From positions 1-55,530 of the forward strand of contig SWBL01000338.1 of assembly GCA_024195585.1 (NCBI GenBank): a stretch of 55,530 nt of DNA, given 5' to 3'. A program made the position numbers and the translations under genes. The stretch comes from Aureobasidium sp. EXF-3400 (lineage: Eukaryota > Ascomycota > Dothideomycetes > Dothideales > Saccotheciaceae). This document shows, one piece after another, positions 1 to 10,204 of the stretch; within the stretch, counting starts at the first letter, position 1; every line of letters starts with the position of its first letter. The notes beneath the pieces were generated by a model that did not search any database, was not told where the DNA came from, and worked only from the letters and a program-made list of their open reading frames with translations.

Positions 1-660
1 AGATACTATATATATAATCTACTAAGCCTTAGACTAGAAGGAAGGCCCTCTCCTTTAGAGTGTTAGAGGCGAATTTAAAGAGAGTGCTCTATATAGAGGT
101 GTATAGTAGCTAGCCCTAAGGAGTTTAAGAGTTTAATTAGCTTTACGACTATATATTAGTAGGTAAATACATAATATAAAGGTTAAGTTAAGTATAGTAT
201 AGTATACTAACTAAGATAGGAAAATAGCTAGGAGCTTAGCTCTAATATTTAGTAAGAAGTGGTTAGAAGAGTAGTAGTTAGAGTGTTAAATATATGAATT
301 AGGAGCAATTAATACGCGTCGAAAAGGACGCGTAAGAAATTGCGTAGCTAAAGCCTTAGCTAGCTAATAAGAGCGCTAGATCTAATCTCTAAGATAAGAT
401 CTAGCTAATTAGAGGCCTTAGATACACTACTAATCGAAACACGCGTAATAGCGAGCTTTCTATAAAATCTACTATGCCTAAGCGCTATATATACTAACTT
501 CGAGCTTACTACCTATCTAACTATTAATATTAGCTATATTAAGAGGTGGAATAGTGGAATATTCTACTAGAATTGGCGATTCTATTCCATACTATCTAGG
601 TAGAATATTCTACTAAAAATCAGTGGCATATGCCAATATTCTACTTATTCCATGCTATGT
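1..660. repeat. AT-rich, CTA/TAG-dense degraded tract
   Basis: The first 660 bases are strongly AT-rich and crowded with short words such as CTAG, TAGCTAG and TATATA, unlike the balanced composition that follows. Stops occur in every frame and no gene is visible. Such tracts in filamentous ascomycetes are usually old transposons mutated by RIP, and lie in isochores or near telomeres. That origin is an inference; no transposase motif can be read here. Confidence 0.6.
547..652. repeat. 106-bp element with terminal inverted repeats (MITE-like)
   Basis: The segment starts with TGGAATAGTGGAATATTCTA and ends with AATATTCTACTTATTCCA, which is nearly the reverse complement of the start. Two further AATATTCTACT words lie inside. 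The size and ends suggest a non-autonomous DNA transposon or a solo end at the junction between the AT-rich tract and ordinary sequence. Target-site duplications are not clear. Confidence 0.35.
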
Positions 661-750
661 AATATCCACACTGGTTACCGGCTCCTTCCTTTTCGTTAAC
701 CATATAACCCTGTCTTTAGTTCCATCTCGCGACAGTGACATCCACGTTCA

Positions 751-954
751 TTATTTTGCTTTTTGGATAAGCATGATACATCTTACTGTGTAGACTGAAG
801 ATATTGACTGGATTCGTTTGTGTATATACGGTGTTGTTGGCTTGATACGTGTTATATAGTCGTTGCAGAGTTCATACAGCTTGTGAGCATTGTAATTAGA
901 CTTGACAATGGGCCAAAACAATACACCAATAATCAACAAAAGTAGGAGAAACAT
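751..954 (-). CDS. small hypothetical protein with N-terminal hydrophobic segment
   Basis: A 67-residue open frame. It begins with a strongly hydrophobic stretch (MFLLLLLIIGVLFWPIV), a signal peptide or membrane anchor, followed by a short polar region with two cysteines (residues 30 and 59). No family is recognised. It lies next to the AT-rich tract in gene-poor DNA and could be a chance frame or the first exon of a longer gene. The only support is the hydrophobic start and an ATG in place. Confidence 0.25.
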   Translation of the reverse strand: MFLLLLLIIGVLFWPIVKSNYNAHKLYELCNDYITRIKPTTPYIHKRIQSISSVYTVRCIMLIQKAK

Positions 955-1833
955 GGCAGTGCAGTCTATTGTAGAACAAAATATAACATGAACTGTAGTA
1001 GAATTGGAATGGATGCATAAATTTTCATATAATCGACGAGTCTCTTGACTACGGTCACAGGAGACGAAAGTATCAATCTAGAAGTACGATTGGCCACTAC
1101 ATTGCATATCCTTGTCACCACAAAGGCTCACTGAGGTTTGCAGAGATAGATTGAGAGCCAAGGTATGCTAGATTCATTCGTTGATATGAGCTGATAGTGC
1201 TATTTATTGGTGTTGCTTCGGTGAACAAGTCTCAAGGTTTGATGCGATGGAGGGAGTTCATTGTGATACCAGTAGGGGATGTGATGCATCGCATTCTTGT
1301 GCTTGGTGATTCGTATTGAGACATTGTGAATGGTGTTCAATTGGTATGAGAGTTGCACGAGCCAGGTCTGGGCTCGTGAGGAAAGGGGTCTTATTCTGTC
1401 TGAAGCTTTTGCAGGTTGTCCTTCCGATCCTATGTACTTCTGACTCTCTTGCTGGCAGGGGGCTGCCACTCTGCATACACGCGATGTCTTGAGCTCTGTC
1501 GGGAACAAAGTTGACCTTTTGAGGTTGGTCTGGTGCATCGGAGGAGCTGTAGAGCTGAGAAGAAGGGATGTAGGAGATCGGAAGGACAATTCGCAAAGGA
1601 TTGTATTGCGTCTTTCTGTGTTGAGGTCTGACTGCTCCCATATCGGATGACTAGTACGAGCTTCGAACACTGCGTTTAGCGACTCTTGCTAAGCATCATC
1701 ATTGGTCAGTTATGTAAGAGCGTGGACTTTTGCGCTGAATGTCGGATGTGTGGTTTGAGTCTGTACTCTTCAAAATGAACAACCTTACAAAACCTGTGTG
1801 GCTCAGATGCAGCTGTAATGTTGATCAACACGA

Positions 1834-2130
1834 GTGGTGATCTTTATCCCAATCTTGGTTACTCTCAGTCTTGGCTATTACTGCAGAAGCGTTGAAGATG
1901 GGTTTGTTCCTGTGATGTTTACTGGAGCCCAGGCGATTGGGCGGGGATGTACGTGCGTGATGATCGCTCCTTCCAGTGTGTACCTACGAGTCCATAGTAT
2001 GGTGATCATACTTGTTCTTCTCAATGTGATGGTTACTGGAACCAATGCAGTTGATCATACGTGTGCCCTACTCAATCCTTCCAGAGATGTGGCCACGAGT
2101 TCATCGATGGTGGTCGGAGCTGTACGATTT
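1834..2130. repeat. degenerate direct repeat, about 115-bp period
   Basis: Two blocks align by eye. One starts near 1914 (GATGTTTACTGGAGCC, later CTCCTTCCAGTG, then ACGAGTCCATAG). The other starts near 2029 (GATGGTTACTGGAACC, later ATCCTTCCAGAG, then ACGAGTTCATCG). A weaker third copy may begin at 1834. The unit has drifted heavily and encodes nothing recognisable. Confidence 0.4.
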
Positions 2131-2744
2131 ACGTAGTTGACTCGTAGGGCAAGCCTCGCCCAGGATCGAGCCCTTTTGGTAGCTCGTGAAGCTCAAGACC
2201 CTGGAATTTGGAACCAGCCTTCTAAGGAGCGTGTGTGCCATTCATTCTTCTGATGAGGGTGTATAGCACTCGGCAGACGGCTGCGAGAAGAAAGATACAC
2301 TTGTACGTCCTGCTGCGTTCCTCGGAGTTGTCTGCGCAAAGAAGTCGGTCGAGACTCGAGAGCAAGGCCACGCAAGTAACTTAGAATGTCACTGATGGCA
2401 TGGGAATAAGAGATGGCGTTTGACTGACAAAAAGAGGAGAGGTGATGATGGTGTGAAGCCCCGCACGTCATGCAAACTAAAAGCGTTCCAAAATCTCCGA
2501 GGCACAGACTTCCCACGACCGTTGCAACGACGAAGTTCTTCCACAAACCGCATCAGATCTGCCTGGCCTGCCTGTTTGAGAGCTGCCAACTCACTGCGCC
2601 TTTTTCATGCCGTTCTCTGTCCACCCGTTTGGGCAATTCGACCGTCATGCGCCAGTCTCGTATGAATCTACTAGCGGATTGCGCCGCTCGTAACTCGTAG
2701 AAGGACCAAGGACACTTGGCTATGAAGCTTGGGAAAGTCAAAGT

Positions 2745-2766
2745 CATGCCACGACACCGTGGCATG
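2745..2766. repeat. perfect 9-bp hairpin
   Basis: CATGCCACG and CGTGGCATG form a perfect inverted repeat around a four-base ACAC loop. It lies in non-coding DNA. No T-tract follows, so it is not a Pol III or bacterial-type terminator. It could be a dyad protein-binding site or chance. Confidence 0.4.
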
Positions 2767-3468
2767 TGTAGTGTCGAGCTTGGAGCTCTAGAGCTCTGCG
2801 GCATGCAGATCTATGGCATCAAATCTCACCGCTCACCGTCGTCTTGTGTTCCTTCACTGGCAGAGCATAGTGGAGATTGAGATGAATGGTGTTGACATGC
2901 AGGTTGTACGTTGAAAGCTGCATCTGCTTTGATTGGAAGTCGCCCTCCCGTCCTTCGATACTCTGTACCTGGTTTGGTTCAGACCCCAGCTCTCCAGTTT
3001 CTCGGAAGGTCGTTCGCCCGTTTGTCTCCAAGGTGTGTCAATAGACTTCTTCTTGGCCACTGCTAAGCCCATAGACTGAGGTACTAGGTGAGACCATTGA
3101 TCCTTTTGACCAATGGCAGAGAAGGGCCCAATCCAAATTGCGATCTTATCTGAGTCAATCAGAGTCAGTTCATGGTTCGACACAACTGCCACTAAACTCG
3201 ATCCTCTGGGGAATGTATGCGCCGTTGGGCGATCCCATTTAACCTTAACATCTACCTTAAGTTAGTGATGCCGCATGACCCTTGGGTACCACTTTCAACC
3301 AATGAATGTTATTGGCACTTCCCGCTCCAAGACATAACATCGTGGGTGGCTTTTCCCGGTCATATCAATTCCCCAAACAATGACAAAGAGCTCTAGGAAA
3401 CGGCCTGAGGTTTCCTGGAGGAACGGTCGATCATTGTTATGTGGTAGCTCCTCAAGGCGATGGCCTGC

Positions 3469-3476
3469 TATATAAG
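3469..3476 (+). promoter_or_regulatory. TATA box of the ferritin-like gene
   Basis: TATATAAG lies 98 bases upstream of the chosen ATG. A pyrimidine-rich leader (CTTCTCTTCTAACTCC) follows, as is usual for strongly transcribed fungal genes. Confidence 0.55.
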
Positions 3477-3573
3477 TGTAGAGCTCGCCCTTCTCTTCTA
3501 ACTCCATCAACTCACTGCAATTACCACTTTGCTACCGCCTCTCATACGACAAACTACTTTTTTACACATCACG

Positions 3574-4551
3574 ATGAAGGCCTCTATCATTAGCACCGCC
3601 ATCTTGGCCACTGCTGCCTCTGCTGCACCTGCTCTCGTTAAGCGCCAGAGCTCCGACATCGATGGGTATGAAGCCTCACCAACTCAAGAATACATTGAAT
3701 CTCAACTAACAATCTACAGTGTCATTCTGAACTACGCATTAACTCTCGAGCACCTCGAGGCCACCTTCTACCGCGAGGCCCTCGCCAAGTTCTCCGCTGA
3801 GGACTTTGCCAACGCTGGTTTCAACGGCACCGACTTCTACAAGAACCTCCAGGAGATTGGCCGCGATGAGCAGACTCACGTCGACTTCTTGACCACTGCC
3901 CTCAAGGGAGCTGGTGTCACACCCGTCGCCGAGTGCACATACGACTTCGGCAACCTCACCCCTGATACCTTCCTGGCCACCGCCTCCATCATTGAGGGTA
4001 TCGGTGTGAGCGCCTACCTCGGCGCCGCCGCCCTCATCACCAACAAAGCCTACGTTACTGCCGCCGGCAGCATCCTGACCGTCGAGGCCCGCCACAACGC
4101 CTTCTTCCGTGGCAACCTTGGCATGTCGCCCTTTCCCCAGCCCTTCGACATTCCCCTCGACTTCAACCAGGTCTACTCGCTCGCATCCCCCTTCATCAAG
4201 GCTTGCCCTTCCACCAACCCTGCTCTGCCCGTCAAGGCATTCCCCACTCTCAGTGTTAGCAAGAGCGTCACCGGCCCTATCAAGCAGGGCGAGACCATCG
4301 AGTTCGACGTCGCAGAGGGCTGCGCCATCCCCGCCGGTCCCCTCTACGTCGCCTGGCCTCTGGCTGACGGCCCCATGTTCTCGGCTGTCGTTGTCGAGAA
4401 CGGCAAGATCCAAGCCAGAGTCCCTGTTGGCCACACTGGCCCCAACGGCGAGGTCTACGCCATCTTGGGCACCAACGCCACCACCATCGCTGATGACTAC
4501 ACCATTGCTGGACCTGCTGTTGTCGAGGTCCAGAGCGGTTACCTCGCTTAA
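3574..4551 (+). CDS. secreted ferritin-like domain protein (Rds1/PF13668 type)
   Basis: Exons 3574-3665 and 3720-4551 give 307 residues. The start MKASIISTAILATAASAAPA is a signal peptide followed by a KR site. The ferritin-like helices carry the expected acidic and His pairs: LTLEHLEATFY (residues 38-48), GRDEQTHVDF (78-87), then EGIGVSAYLG and LTVEARHNAFFR. The C-terminal half is a beta-rich tail common in this stress-induced fungal family, whose reaction is unknown. The 54-nt intron (GTATGA...CTAAC...ACAG) is a multiple of three with no stop, so the unspliced frame is also open. Splicing is favoured because it restores the family's opening DIDGVILNYALTLEHLE. The ATG at 3574 is chosen over one at 3529 because it gives a clean signal peptide. 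Confidence 0.85.
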   Translation: MKASIISTAILATAASAAPALVKRQSSDIDGYEASPTQEYIESQLTIYSVILNYALTLEHLEATFYREALAKFSAEDFANAGFNGTDFYKNLQEIGRDEQTHVDFLTTALKGAGVTPVAECTYDFGNLTPDTFLATASIIEGIGVSAYLGAAALITNKAYVTAAGSILTVEARHNAFFRGNLGMSPFPQPFDIPLDFNQVYSLASPFIKACPSTNPALPVKAFPTLSVSKSVTGPIKQGETIEFDVAEGCAIPAGPLYVAWPLADGPMFSAVVVENGKIQARVPVGHTGPNGEVYAILGTNATTIADDYTIAGPAVVEVQSGYLA

Positions 4552-5310
4552 ATGCATTGGTTGCTTGGAGTTTTTAATGCCCGAGACTGAAGTTTGCTGA
4601 TGATACCACTTTCGTATTTCTTATCTCTCTATATCTAATGTTTTTCACTGTAACATCATGAATCAATTATTTCATAAACAAACAATTTTCCCTGGATCGT
4701 GAAGCTTCAATGAAAGTAGTGATTTATTGAGGGATGGATTGCGAATCCTGCAATATCCCAATGAACCCAAGTCGCATGGTTCTCGGAGATGATCGGTCAA
4801 TAACAACAGTCTTCCTGCAGCCACTCATGTGCACTGTAGAGTCTAACCGTTGTTCTGTTGTGAGTAAACACTTGAATTCTGCGCCTTCCACACGCTGCAG
4901 AATGGTCAAAAATGCGTAAAGTAAGTATGATCGTAATCTGAGGCAGAACGTCGCTGCATAGTGATACGCAGTCCCATCTGCCATGGCAAACAGATTTGTT
5001 GCCCAAAGAAAGCTCTTGGTCAGTTATGAAAGGAGGAAAACATACGCTCGTGAAGGTAGGAGCAATGATGGGAACATGACAACAGCATGATGGGAACGTA
5101 TCAAGCGGATGATAGTACCAATTTTGAGTTTCGTGGTGATGGCGCGTTTGCAACAAGGTCGCGAGCTTGCATCATGCATGCCAAGGCCAAGCTTTCGCTC
5201 CACAACGTCGGTCCCCTCACGCAAATTTCCACCTGCAAAAGATCATATTCACCAAATGTTTTTCTGCATCTTCTCACAACAAAAAGTTGATGCTCTGAAC
5301 AGCAAAAGAT
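4552..5310. other. intergenic region, no gene seen
   Basis: This holds the 3' flank of the ferritin-like gene (ATAAACAAACAATTTT near 4674 may be a poly(A) region) and the downstream flank of tRNA-Pro. Small frames on both strands show no protein-like features. Confidence 0.5.
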
Positions 5311-5424
5311 GGGTCTCGCCGGGAATCGAACCCGGGACCACTCGCAGCATAGACTTAGAGTTTTCAAGGGACGCTGTTAGGCGAACCTCCCTAAGCGAGT
5401 ATCATACCGCTAGACCACGAGACC
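5311..5424 (-). tRNA. tRNA-Pro(AGG) with 42-nt intron
   Basis: On the minus strand the arms fold completely. The acceptor GGTCTCG pairs with CGAGACC, the anticodon stem CTCGC with GCGAG, and the T-stem CCGGG with CCCGG around TTCGAAT. The D-arm is GTCTAGCGGTATGAT. The anticodon AGG is at plus positions 5390-5392 and reads proline CCU codons (A34 presumably edited to inosine). The intron, 5347-5388, sits one base 3' of the anticodon, the canonical place for nuclear tRNA introns. The mature length is 72 nt before CCA addition. Confidence 0.93.
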
Positions 5425-5571
5425 TGATCGATGCTTATGTAATCGATGAAAACCGCTCGAGTTGTTGGGTATATGAAGTTAGAATGCATATGTTTGACCA
5501 TTGCCAGACACAAGAGCTACTTCTTCGTGCAATATCATACTTCAAACCCAGTCTTTCTTCAATGTCACACT

Positions 5572-8379
5572 TCAAACCCAAAGCTCAGTCTTGCCCGAGC
5601 CATCAGCAATAGCAACAACCCTACCACCGATCTCCAAGGGCGACCCTTCATAAACAACAAACTCACTGCCCACCTCCGGCATCTCCAAACCCAAGAACTC
5701 GTAGAAGTTGGTGCTGACAAGATCAAGGGCTTGCTGCTCGGTCAATCTACCCTCACTGTTCTTGTACGCGATGCCAGCTGTAAGTCCCAGATCCCTGGTT
5801 TCCCAGATCTCGTCGACACCAATAGCAACGCGGGCACCTGCGTCTAGGAGTACGTCAATGGCGGTACCGTTGTGAAGAGGTGCACCCATGAGAGAGCGGC
5901 GTTGGTCCCACGATTGTGCCCACGGCAAAAGTGGAGCTAATACGACAGCGACGTCTGCGTCTGCCAGTTCCTTAGCTACGAGATATGACTCTGCTGCTCC
6001 GAGAACAACCAGGCGGAGAGGAGTCTTGCTGGCGGACTCTACTGTAGACTTCAGGCGAAGAAGAGCAGAGATGGTATCCGCGCTGTGTACACTCAGCACA
6101 AGAGCGGACTTGCCCTCTACGACCTTCTTCAGGTATGCGGCCTCGGAGAAGGTGTCGGTGATGGTCTCATTGTTGCGGACTGCCTCGAGGAGCAGATGGC
6201 GCAAGTTGGCTACCAGACTCGAGATCGATGGGTTGGTATCATCCTTCGCCTTCAGCGTGAAATCGTAGTGTACTGCTGCCTCTTCGGCAAACACAGCTCC
6301 CTTGCTCAGTGGTGTCTTTGCGCCAGTCAAGAATCCAGCAGATATACCACGAAGGGAGATTCCCGAGTAACCATGAGCGATTGGCGCTGAGATAGCCTTG
6401 GTAACACCATGACGGTAGGCTGCAAAGAGGTTCTTGCCGTCAAGAAGAAGACCATCAACTGCTCTTGCCCAGGTCTTAGAGTTGACACCGTCGTAAGTCT
6501 GCGGCTGTTGCATGATCTCTTGCAGACCCAAACCAGAGCCGAACGCGGTAAGCGGGCGAGTCAGATATCCGTTGTGCAATGCCACAGTACGAGCGTTCTT
6601 CTTGGTTGCAGCGCGTGCCTCATCTTCGCAAGAGCCAGCACAAACGATCCTGCCCTGAGAGACGACCACAGTGGTGGTACCCTTCAATTCAGACGACGAG
6701 GCCAACCCAGGGATACGGATGTTGGTGACACCCGTGAACACAACATCTTCGCTGGATTCGGCCTCACTGTGGTCCTCTGCAAGTGCCAGGTCAGGCTTGA
6801 TAGGGGAAGTGAGGGGCTTCTTGAGCTCCACAGGATCCTTGAACTGAGGAGCACCATCGATCCAGACCTGGATTGGCGCGGCACCGAGAGACAGCGGATC
6901 AGAGTCCCAAACAACGACATCAGCATCGAAGCCAGCCTTGACCTTTCCAAGTCTTTCTCCCATGCCGAGGAGCTCAGCAGGAGCAGATGTCAAGCCAGCC
7001 AGTGCAACGTGGTAAGGCAAACCATAGCCATAGGCTTTGGCGGCTTCCTGTTTGACGTGCTGAGAGTTGATGACGGGGTTATCGCTCACGTAAATTGGTG
7101 TAATACCGAAATCGTAGAGGATCTTGCCAGACTGCTCGGACGCTGTGTAGCTCTCAACCTTGTAGTACATGTTGTCTCCAAAGAGTGCAGCCGCAGGTGT
7201 GCCGCCGTAAGCTCTCTTCAGGACATCAGGCACCAGATAAGTTTGGTGGGCGTGGTGGAAGGCGTAGACCCTGAACTTGAACTCGTTGGTGAGACGCACA
7301 TACATCTCGAGATCGGGAATGGTGTAGCAGTGAGTGTTCACTCGTACTTGACCACGAAGAACGGCTCCCAGGTTCTCCCATTCGAGTTGCTGGGGGAGAT
7401 AACTGTTCATGTTGTTGGCGCCAACTGATTTGGCGGCAGCACACCAGTCGTCTTGAGCCTTGACGTAATCTCTTGCTTGCTCAAATGCATGTCTGAACTC
7501 CCAGCCCTCGCCCATGCGGCTGAAAGGACCTCTCTCACCAACTTTGCCGTAGACTCTCTTGGGGTTCTCGCCACAGGCATTCTTCATGTATCTCCAGGTG
7601 TGGTCGGGGTCAGCCAGCATGTCCTGCTGACTGAGTTCAGCACGGCCACCATCCTTGCCAACGGCAAGCTTGACGAGGAACGCCTCTCCACCGATGTTGT
7701 TTCCAGAGCCAGGAAGCAGCAGTGATGTTGTGACACCACCAGACTTGATCCACTGGATCTCTGGGTGCAGTGGGTCAAGAGAGTCCAATGACTTGACGTA
7801 AGGAGTGATGTCGCTCGAGAGCTCATTCTCATCTCCCTGAAGGCCTCCAAGACTACCGAGGCCGGCGTGACTGTGCATATCAACTATGCCGGCTGTGACT
7901 TGACGTCCATGGGCATTGAAAGTCTCAATGTCCGAAGGCAAGTCAGCGAGCGAGATGGATGATGCGACTCTCTTGATGAGACCATGCTCGATGAAGATAT
8001 CCGACTGAATCCAGGCATAGCCTTTGCCTTGTCGAGCATCTTCAGCACTTGTTCCATGCGCAGGTTCCCCGGTCCACACAGTAGCATTCTGAATCAGCAC
8101 GGGTTTGGTGCCATTTATGTAACGCTTGTTGTAATCGCGTCCGCTAGAAAGAGCTTCTGGGACTCTTTGAAGAGCAGCACATGTAGCAAAGTCTTCTTGC
8201 AAGCGGGTGGCAGAGAGCAGACTGACAGGCTTTTCGGTGTTCGCTGAGATCTTGTATGCCGAGTATGCAAAGTAAGAAAGACATGTAGCTGCCACAAGTC
8301 GGAAGACGCGGCGTCTACGACGACGGTCCGCCCATGGTCTGACGACCTCTGAGTATTGAGGTAGTCCTTCCTTTTCCAT
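5572..8379 (-). CDS. membrane-anchored amidohydrolase-superfamily protein
   Basis: A single-exon frame of 935 residues. Near the N-terminus a run of arginines precedes a hydrophobic segment (VFRLVAATCLSYFAYSAY), suggesting a type II signal anchor. Two amidohydrolase-like halves follow. The first carries the metal-binding start VDMHSHAG (H-x-H) after a beta-sandwich, then VNTHCYTIPD, FHHAHQTY and YVSDNP, and ends in the composite-domain pattern GFDADVVVWDSDP. The second half repeats the layout in weaker form, with NGYLTRPL where the H-x-H would be and again ending near VAIGVDEIWETRDLGL, so it is probably not catalytic. Fungal members are often annotated as carbohydrate esterase family 9-like; the substrate is unknown. 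Its 3' end lies 147 bases from tRNA-Pro. Confidence 0.8.
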   Translation of the reverse strand: MEKEGLPQYSEVVRPWADRRRRRRVFRLVAATCLSYFAYSAYKISANTEKPVSLLSATRLQEDFATCAALQRVPEALSSGRDYNKRYINGTKPVLIQNATVWTGEPAHGTSAEDARQGKGYAWIQSDIFIEHGLIKRVASSISLADLPSDIETFNAHGRQVTAGIVDMHSHAGLGSLGGLQGDENELSSDITPYVKSLDSLDPLHPEIQWIKSGGVTTSLLLPGSGNNIGGEAFLVKLAVGKDGGRAELSQQDMLADPDHTWRYMKNACGENPKRVYGKVGERGPFSRMGEGWEFRHAFEQARDYVKAQDDWCAAAKSVGANNMNSYLPQQLEWENLGAVLRGQVRVNTHCYTIPDLEMYVRLTNEFKFRVYAFHHAHQTYLVPDVLKRAYGGTPAAALFGDNMYYKVESYTASEQSGKILYDFGITPIYVSDNPVINSQHVKQEAAKAYGYGLPYHVALAGLTSAPAELLGMGERLGKVKAGFDADVVVWDSDPLSLGAAPIQVWIDGAPQFKDPVELKKPLTSPIKPDLALAEDHSEAESSEDVVFTGVTNIRIPGLASSSELKGTTTVVVSQGRIVCAGSCEDEARAATKKNARTVALHNGYLTRPLTAFGSGLGLQEIMQQPQTYDGVNSKTWARAVDGLLLDGKNLFAAYRHGVTKAISAPIAHGYSGISLRGISAGFLTGAKTPLSKGAVFAEEAAVHYDFTLKAKDDTNPSISSLVANLRHLLLEAVRNNETITDTFSEAAYLKKVVEGKSALVLSVHSADTISALLRLKSTVESASKTPLRLVVLGAAESYLVAKELADADVAVVLAPLLPWAQSWDQRRSLMGAPLHNGTAIDVLLDAGARVAIGVDEIWETRDLGLTAGIAYKNSEGRLTEQQALDLVSTNFYEFLGLEMPEVGSEFVVYEGSPLEIGGRVVAIADGSGKTELWV

Positions 8380-8841
8380 AATTGTTGGTTACTGGATCAA
8401 AGAGAGCACCGGGGGTGACCGTATTAAATGAGGTGAATCACGTTATCGAAGGTGGCTGGTTACGGCGGATCTATCAAGACACCGTCCCGAAATAGGAAGG
8501 CGATAGGGAAGATCGGCCAACCGACTGCGGGGCACAGACATGATGCATGCCTTTGGTGCTCCATCGACAGCCATCAAAACACATGCGACAGACAACAGAA
8601 TATTGTAAATCGAATCAAAGAAAGGTGATGTGTGTCTACACTCTCTTCCAAATTCATGGTGTCAATCATCGTGATTGCATCGTTGGATTTCGCATCATAT
8701 CACTGCAAGTAGCAATCTTTGGCATATCATACACGAACACATAATAACGTACACTTTATCCTGCTATCTCACTTTGACCTTCAGGCTCATATGGTGGCAC
8801 AAAGATTTTGGTTAGTGATCAGGTCTGATTTGATGGTACAG
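8380..8841. other. promoter region of the amidohydrolase and 3' flank of the dioxygenase
   Basis: Both flanking genes are on the minus strand. The interval therefore holds the upstream region of the amidohydrolase-family gene and the terminator of the dioxygenase. I see no gene or clear motif in it. Confidence 0.5.
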
Positions 8842-10014
8842 CTACTTCGCGGTCTTCCATTCCTCGCGAAGTTCTTGAAGTATATCAGAATACCAGCGTT
8901 CGCCGACATCCTGATGACTCTTCACTCGATTACGCAGCGTAGCCTCACCGAGCGTCTTCGCTTTGTTGCCTTTCTTGAACGTGAACTCAACATCATCGAT
9001 CCGGCCACCATTTCTTTCCACCACACGTCGGCGTTGTTCTCTGATCTCTTCCGGAACACTACCGACGCCGACCGCATCCAGTTCATCGAATTCCGCATCG
9101 TATCTCACTCCTTGAAAGAACGGGATGGAAAGTCTGGCGCCTGAACCAGCAGGAGGTGACAGCACGCGATGAGTTGTCGACACGCAAACACCTTGGGTCA
9201 AGGCTTCAAGCCCCTGACCTATGGCTACAACGAGTGTGCCTGGAATGGGAGGACAATCGATCCAATGACCCTGTACATTCTGCACTTGCAGACCTCGGTG
9301 ATCTGTAACTTGTAGCAGATAGCTCGTAAGCATCGAATCTTTGTGAGGACCAACACCTTGTACGTCAACACTATCTTCCTGGCCAAGAGTTGAGACATCT
9401 GGGTACTTGACAATCTTTAGTTTGTGTTGTTGGTCTTTGTCGAAGTACTTGTCGAAAGCGTCTTTCGGTAGATGAATGGCCTCGGCAATTAGAGAAGTAA
9501 AAGCAATAGACATCTCGCTCATCCGAACCATGTACTCGGTAAACAATTCCCGAAATCCTGGTATTGCATCTTCAGATGGCCATTGATTCGGAGCTCGAAG
9601 ATTTTCGTAGCGCGGTGCTCCTGCTTTCGGTATAGCATGCTCTGTCGAAAAGTCGAACTGTTCACGTTGGTCTATCTTTCCAGCAGTAATCTCTGCTGCC
9701 AGACGAGAGTAGCCTAGGAAAGAAGGCGCGTTCTTCATCTCTATCTTCAACCTGGGCTTCTGTTAGATATCATGCCGACGGAAAGAAGTCGTACAACATG
9801 TCCCTGGGACTTACTTTTCCTCCTCAGGAATGTCGAAGACTGCCTTTCCAGCAGCCTTTACCTGTTCCAGAAGCTCATTTGGGATGGTGGTATTCTTTAT
9901 ATATAAAAAGCCAACTTCCATCAGAGCATGACGCAGCTGGTCAAGTAGTTGCGGCTTTGTGGCGGGGTCGTTGGCTTTTGCAAGATCTAAGACTGGCACA
10001 GTCGTGAACGACAT
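8842..10014 (-). CDS. 2-oxoglutarate/Fe(II) dioxygenase, isopenicillin N synthase-like
   Basis: Exons 10014-9815 and 9751-8842 join to 369 residues; the 63-nt intron has GTAAGT and CAG ends. The N-terminal domain (VPVLDLAKAND..., MEVGFLYIKN, residues 6-40) is the DIOX_N fold. The C-terminal jelly roll holds the iron triad H203-x-D205 (GVGPHKDS) and H261 (VSTTHRVLSP), and the 2-oxoglutarate anchor R273-x-S275 (RLSIPFF). Such enzymes hydroxylate or oxidise small molecules; the substrate cannot be told from sequence. The start MSFTTVPVLDL is preferred over an upstream frame at 10164, which looks like leader. Confidence 0.88.
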
Positions 10015-10204
10015 GTTGCTCGATTTGGGTTCTACGTGATAGATCAGAACCTGTATTGGAGAGGTGTCCATGCATGTGCAGGAGTATGGCAACTCACTCA
10101 ACGTCGGAAGCGCCAAGATGTCACGGAAGATTGCGTGATTGACAGTGCAGTACGGTACCTGCATACTTATTGTATAGAAATGCTTTACCTATAGAAGCCT
10201 ATGA

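Larger units (their letters stand above)
955..3468. other. gene-poor interval of about 2.5 kb
   Basis: No frame here has recognisable protein features. The longest candidates (about 100-156 codons, near 1200-1670 and 2190-2550, both minus) have biased, low-information composition and overlap other frames. The interval holds a degenerate direct repeat (1834-2130), a hairpin (2745-2766), a 14-nt palindrome GAGCTCTAGAGCTC at 2783-2796, and the promoter of the ferritin-like gene at its right end. Confidence 0.5.

Noticed and set aside
1200..1670. 156-codon minus-strand frame near the left edge
   Set aside because: No signal, domain or splice support; a second frame over the same bases is equally open.
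3739..4557. 272-codon open frame antisense to the ferritin-like gene
   Set aside because: It mirrors a GC-rich, codon-biased gene on the plus strand; its sequence is Gly/Val/Asp-rich with no domain, a usual shadow effect.
6409..7428. 339-codon plus-strand frame opposite the amidohydrolase
   Set aside because: The minus-strand protein has clear metal motifs and end-to-end coding sense; the plus frame has none.
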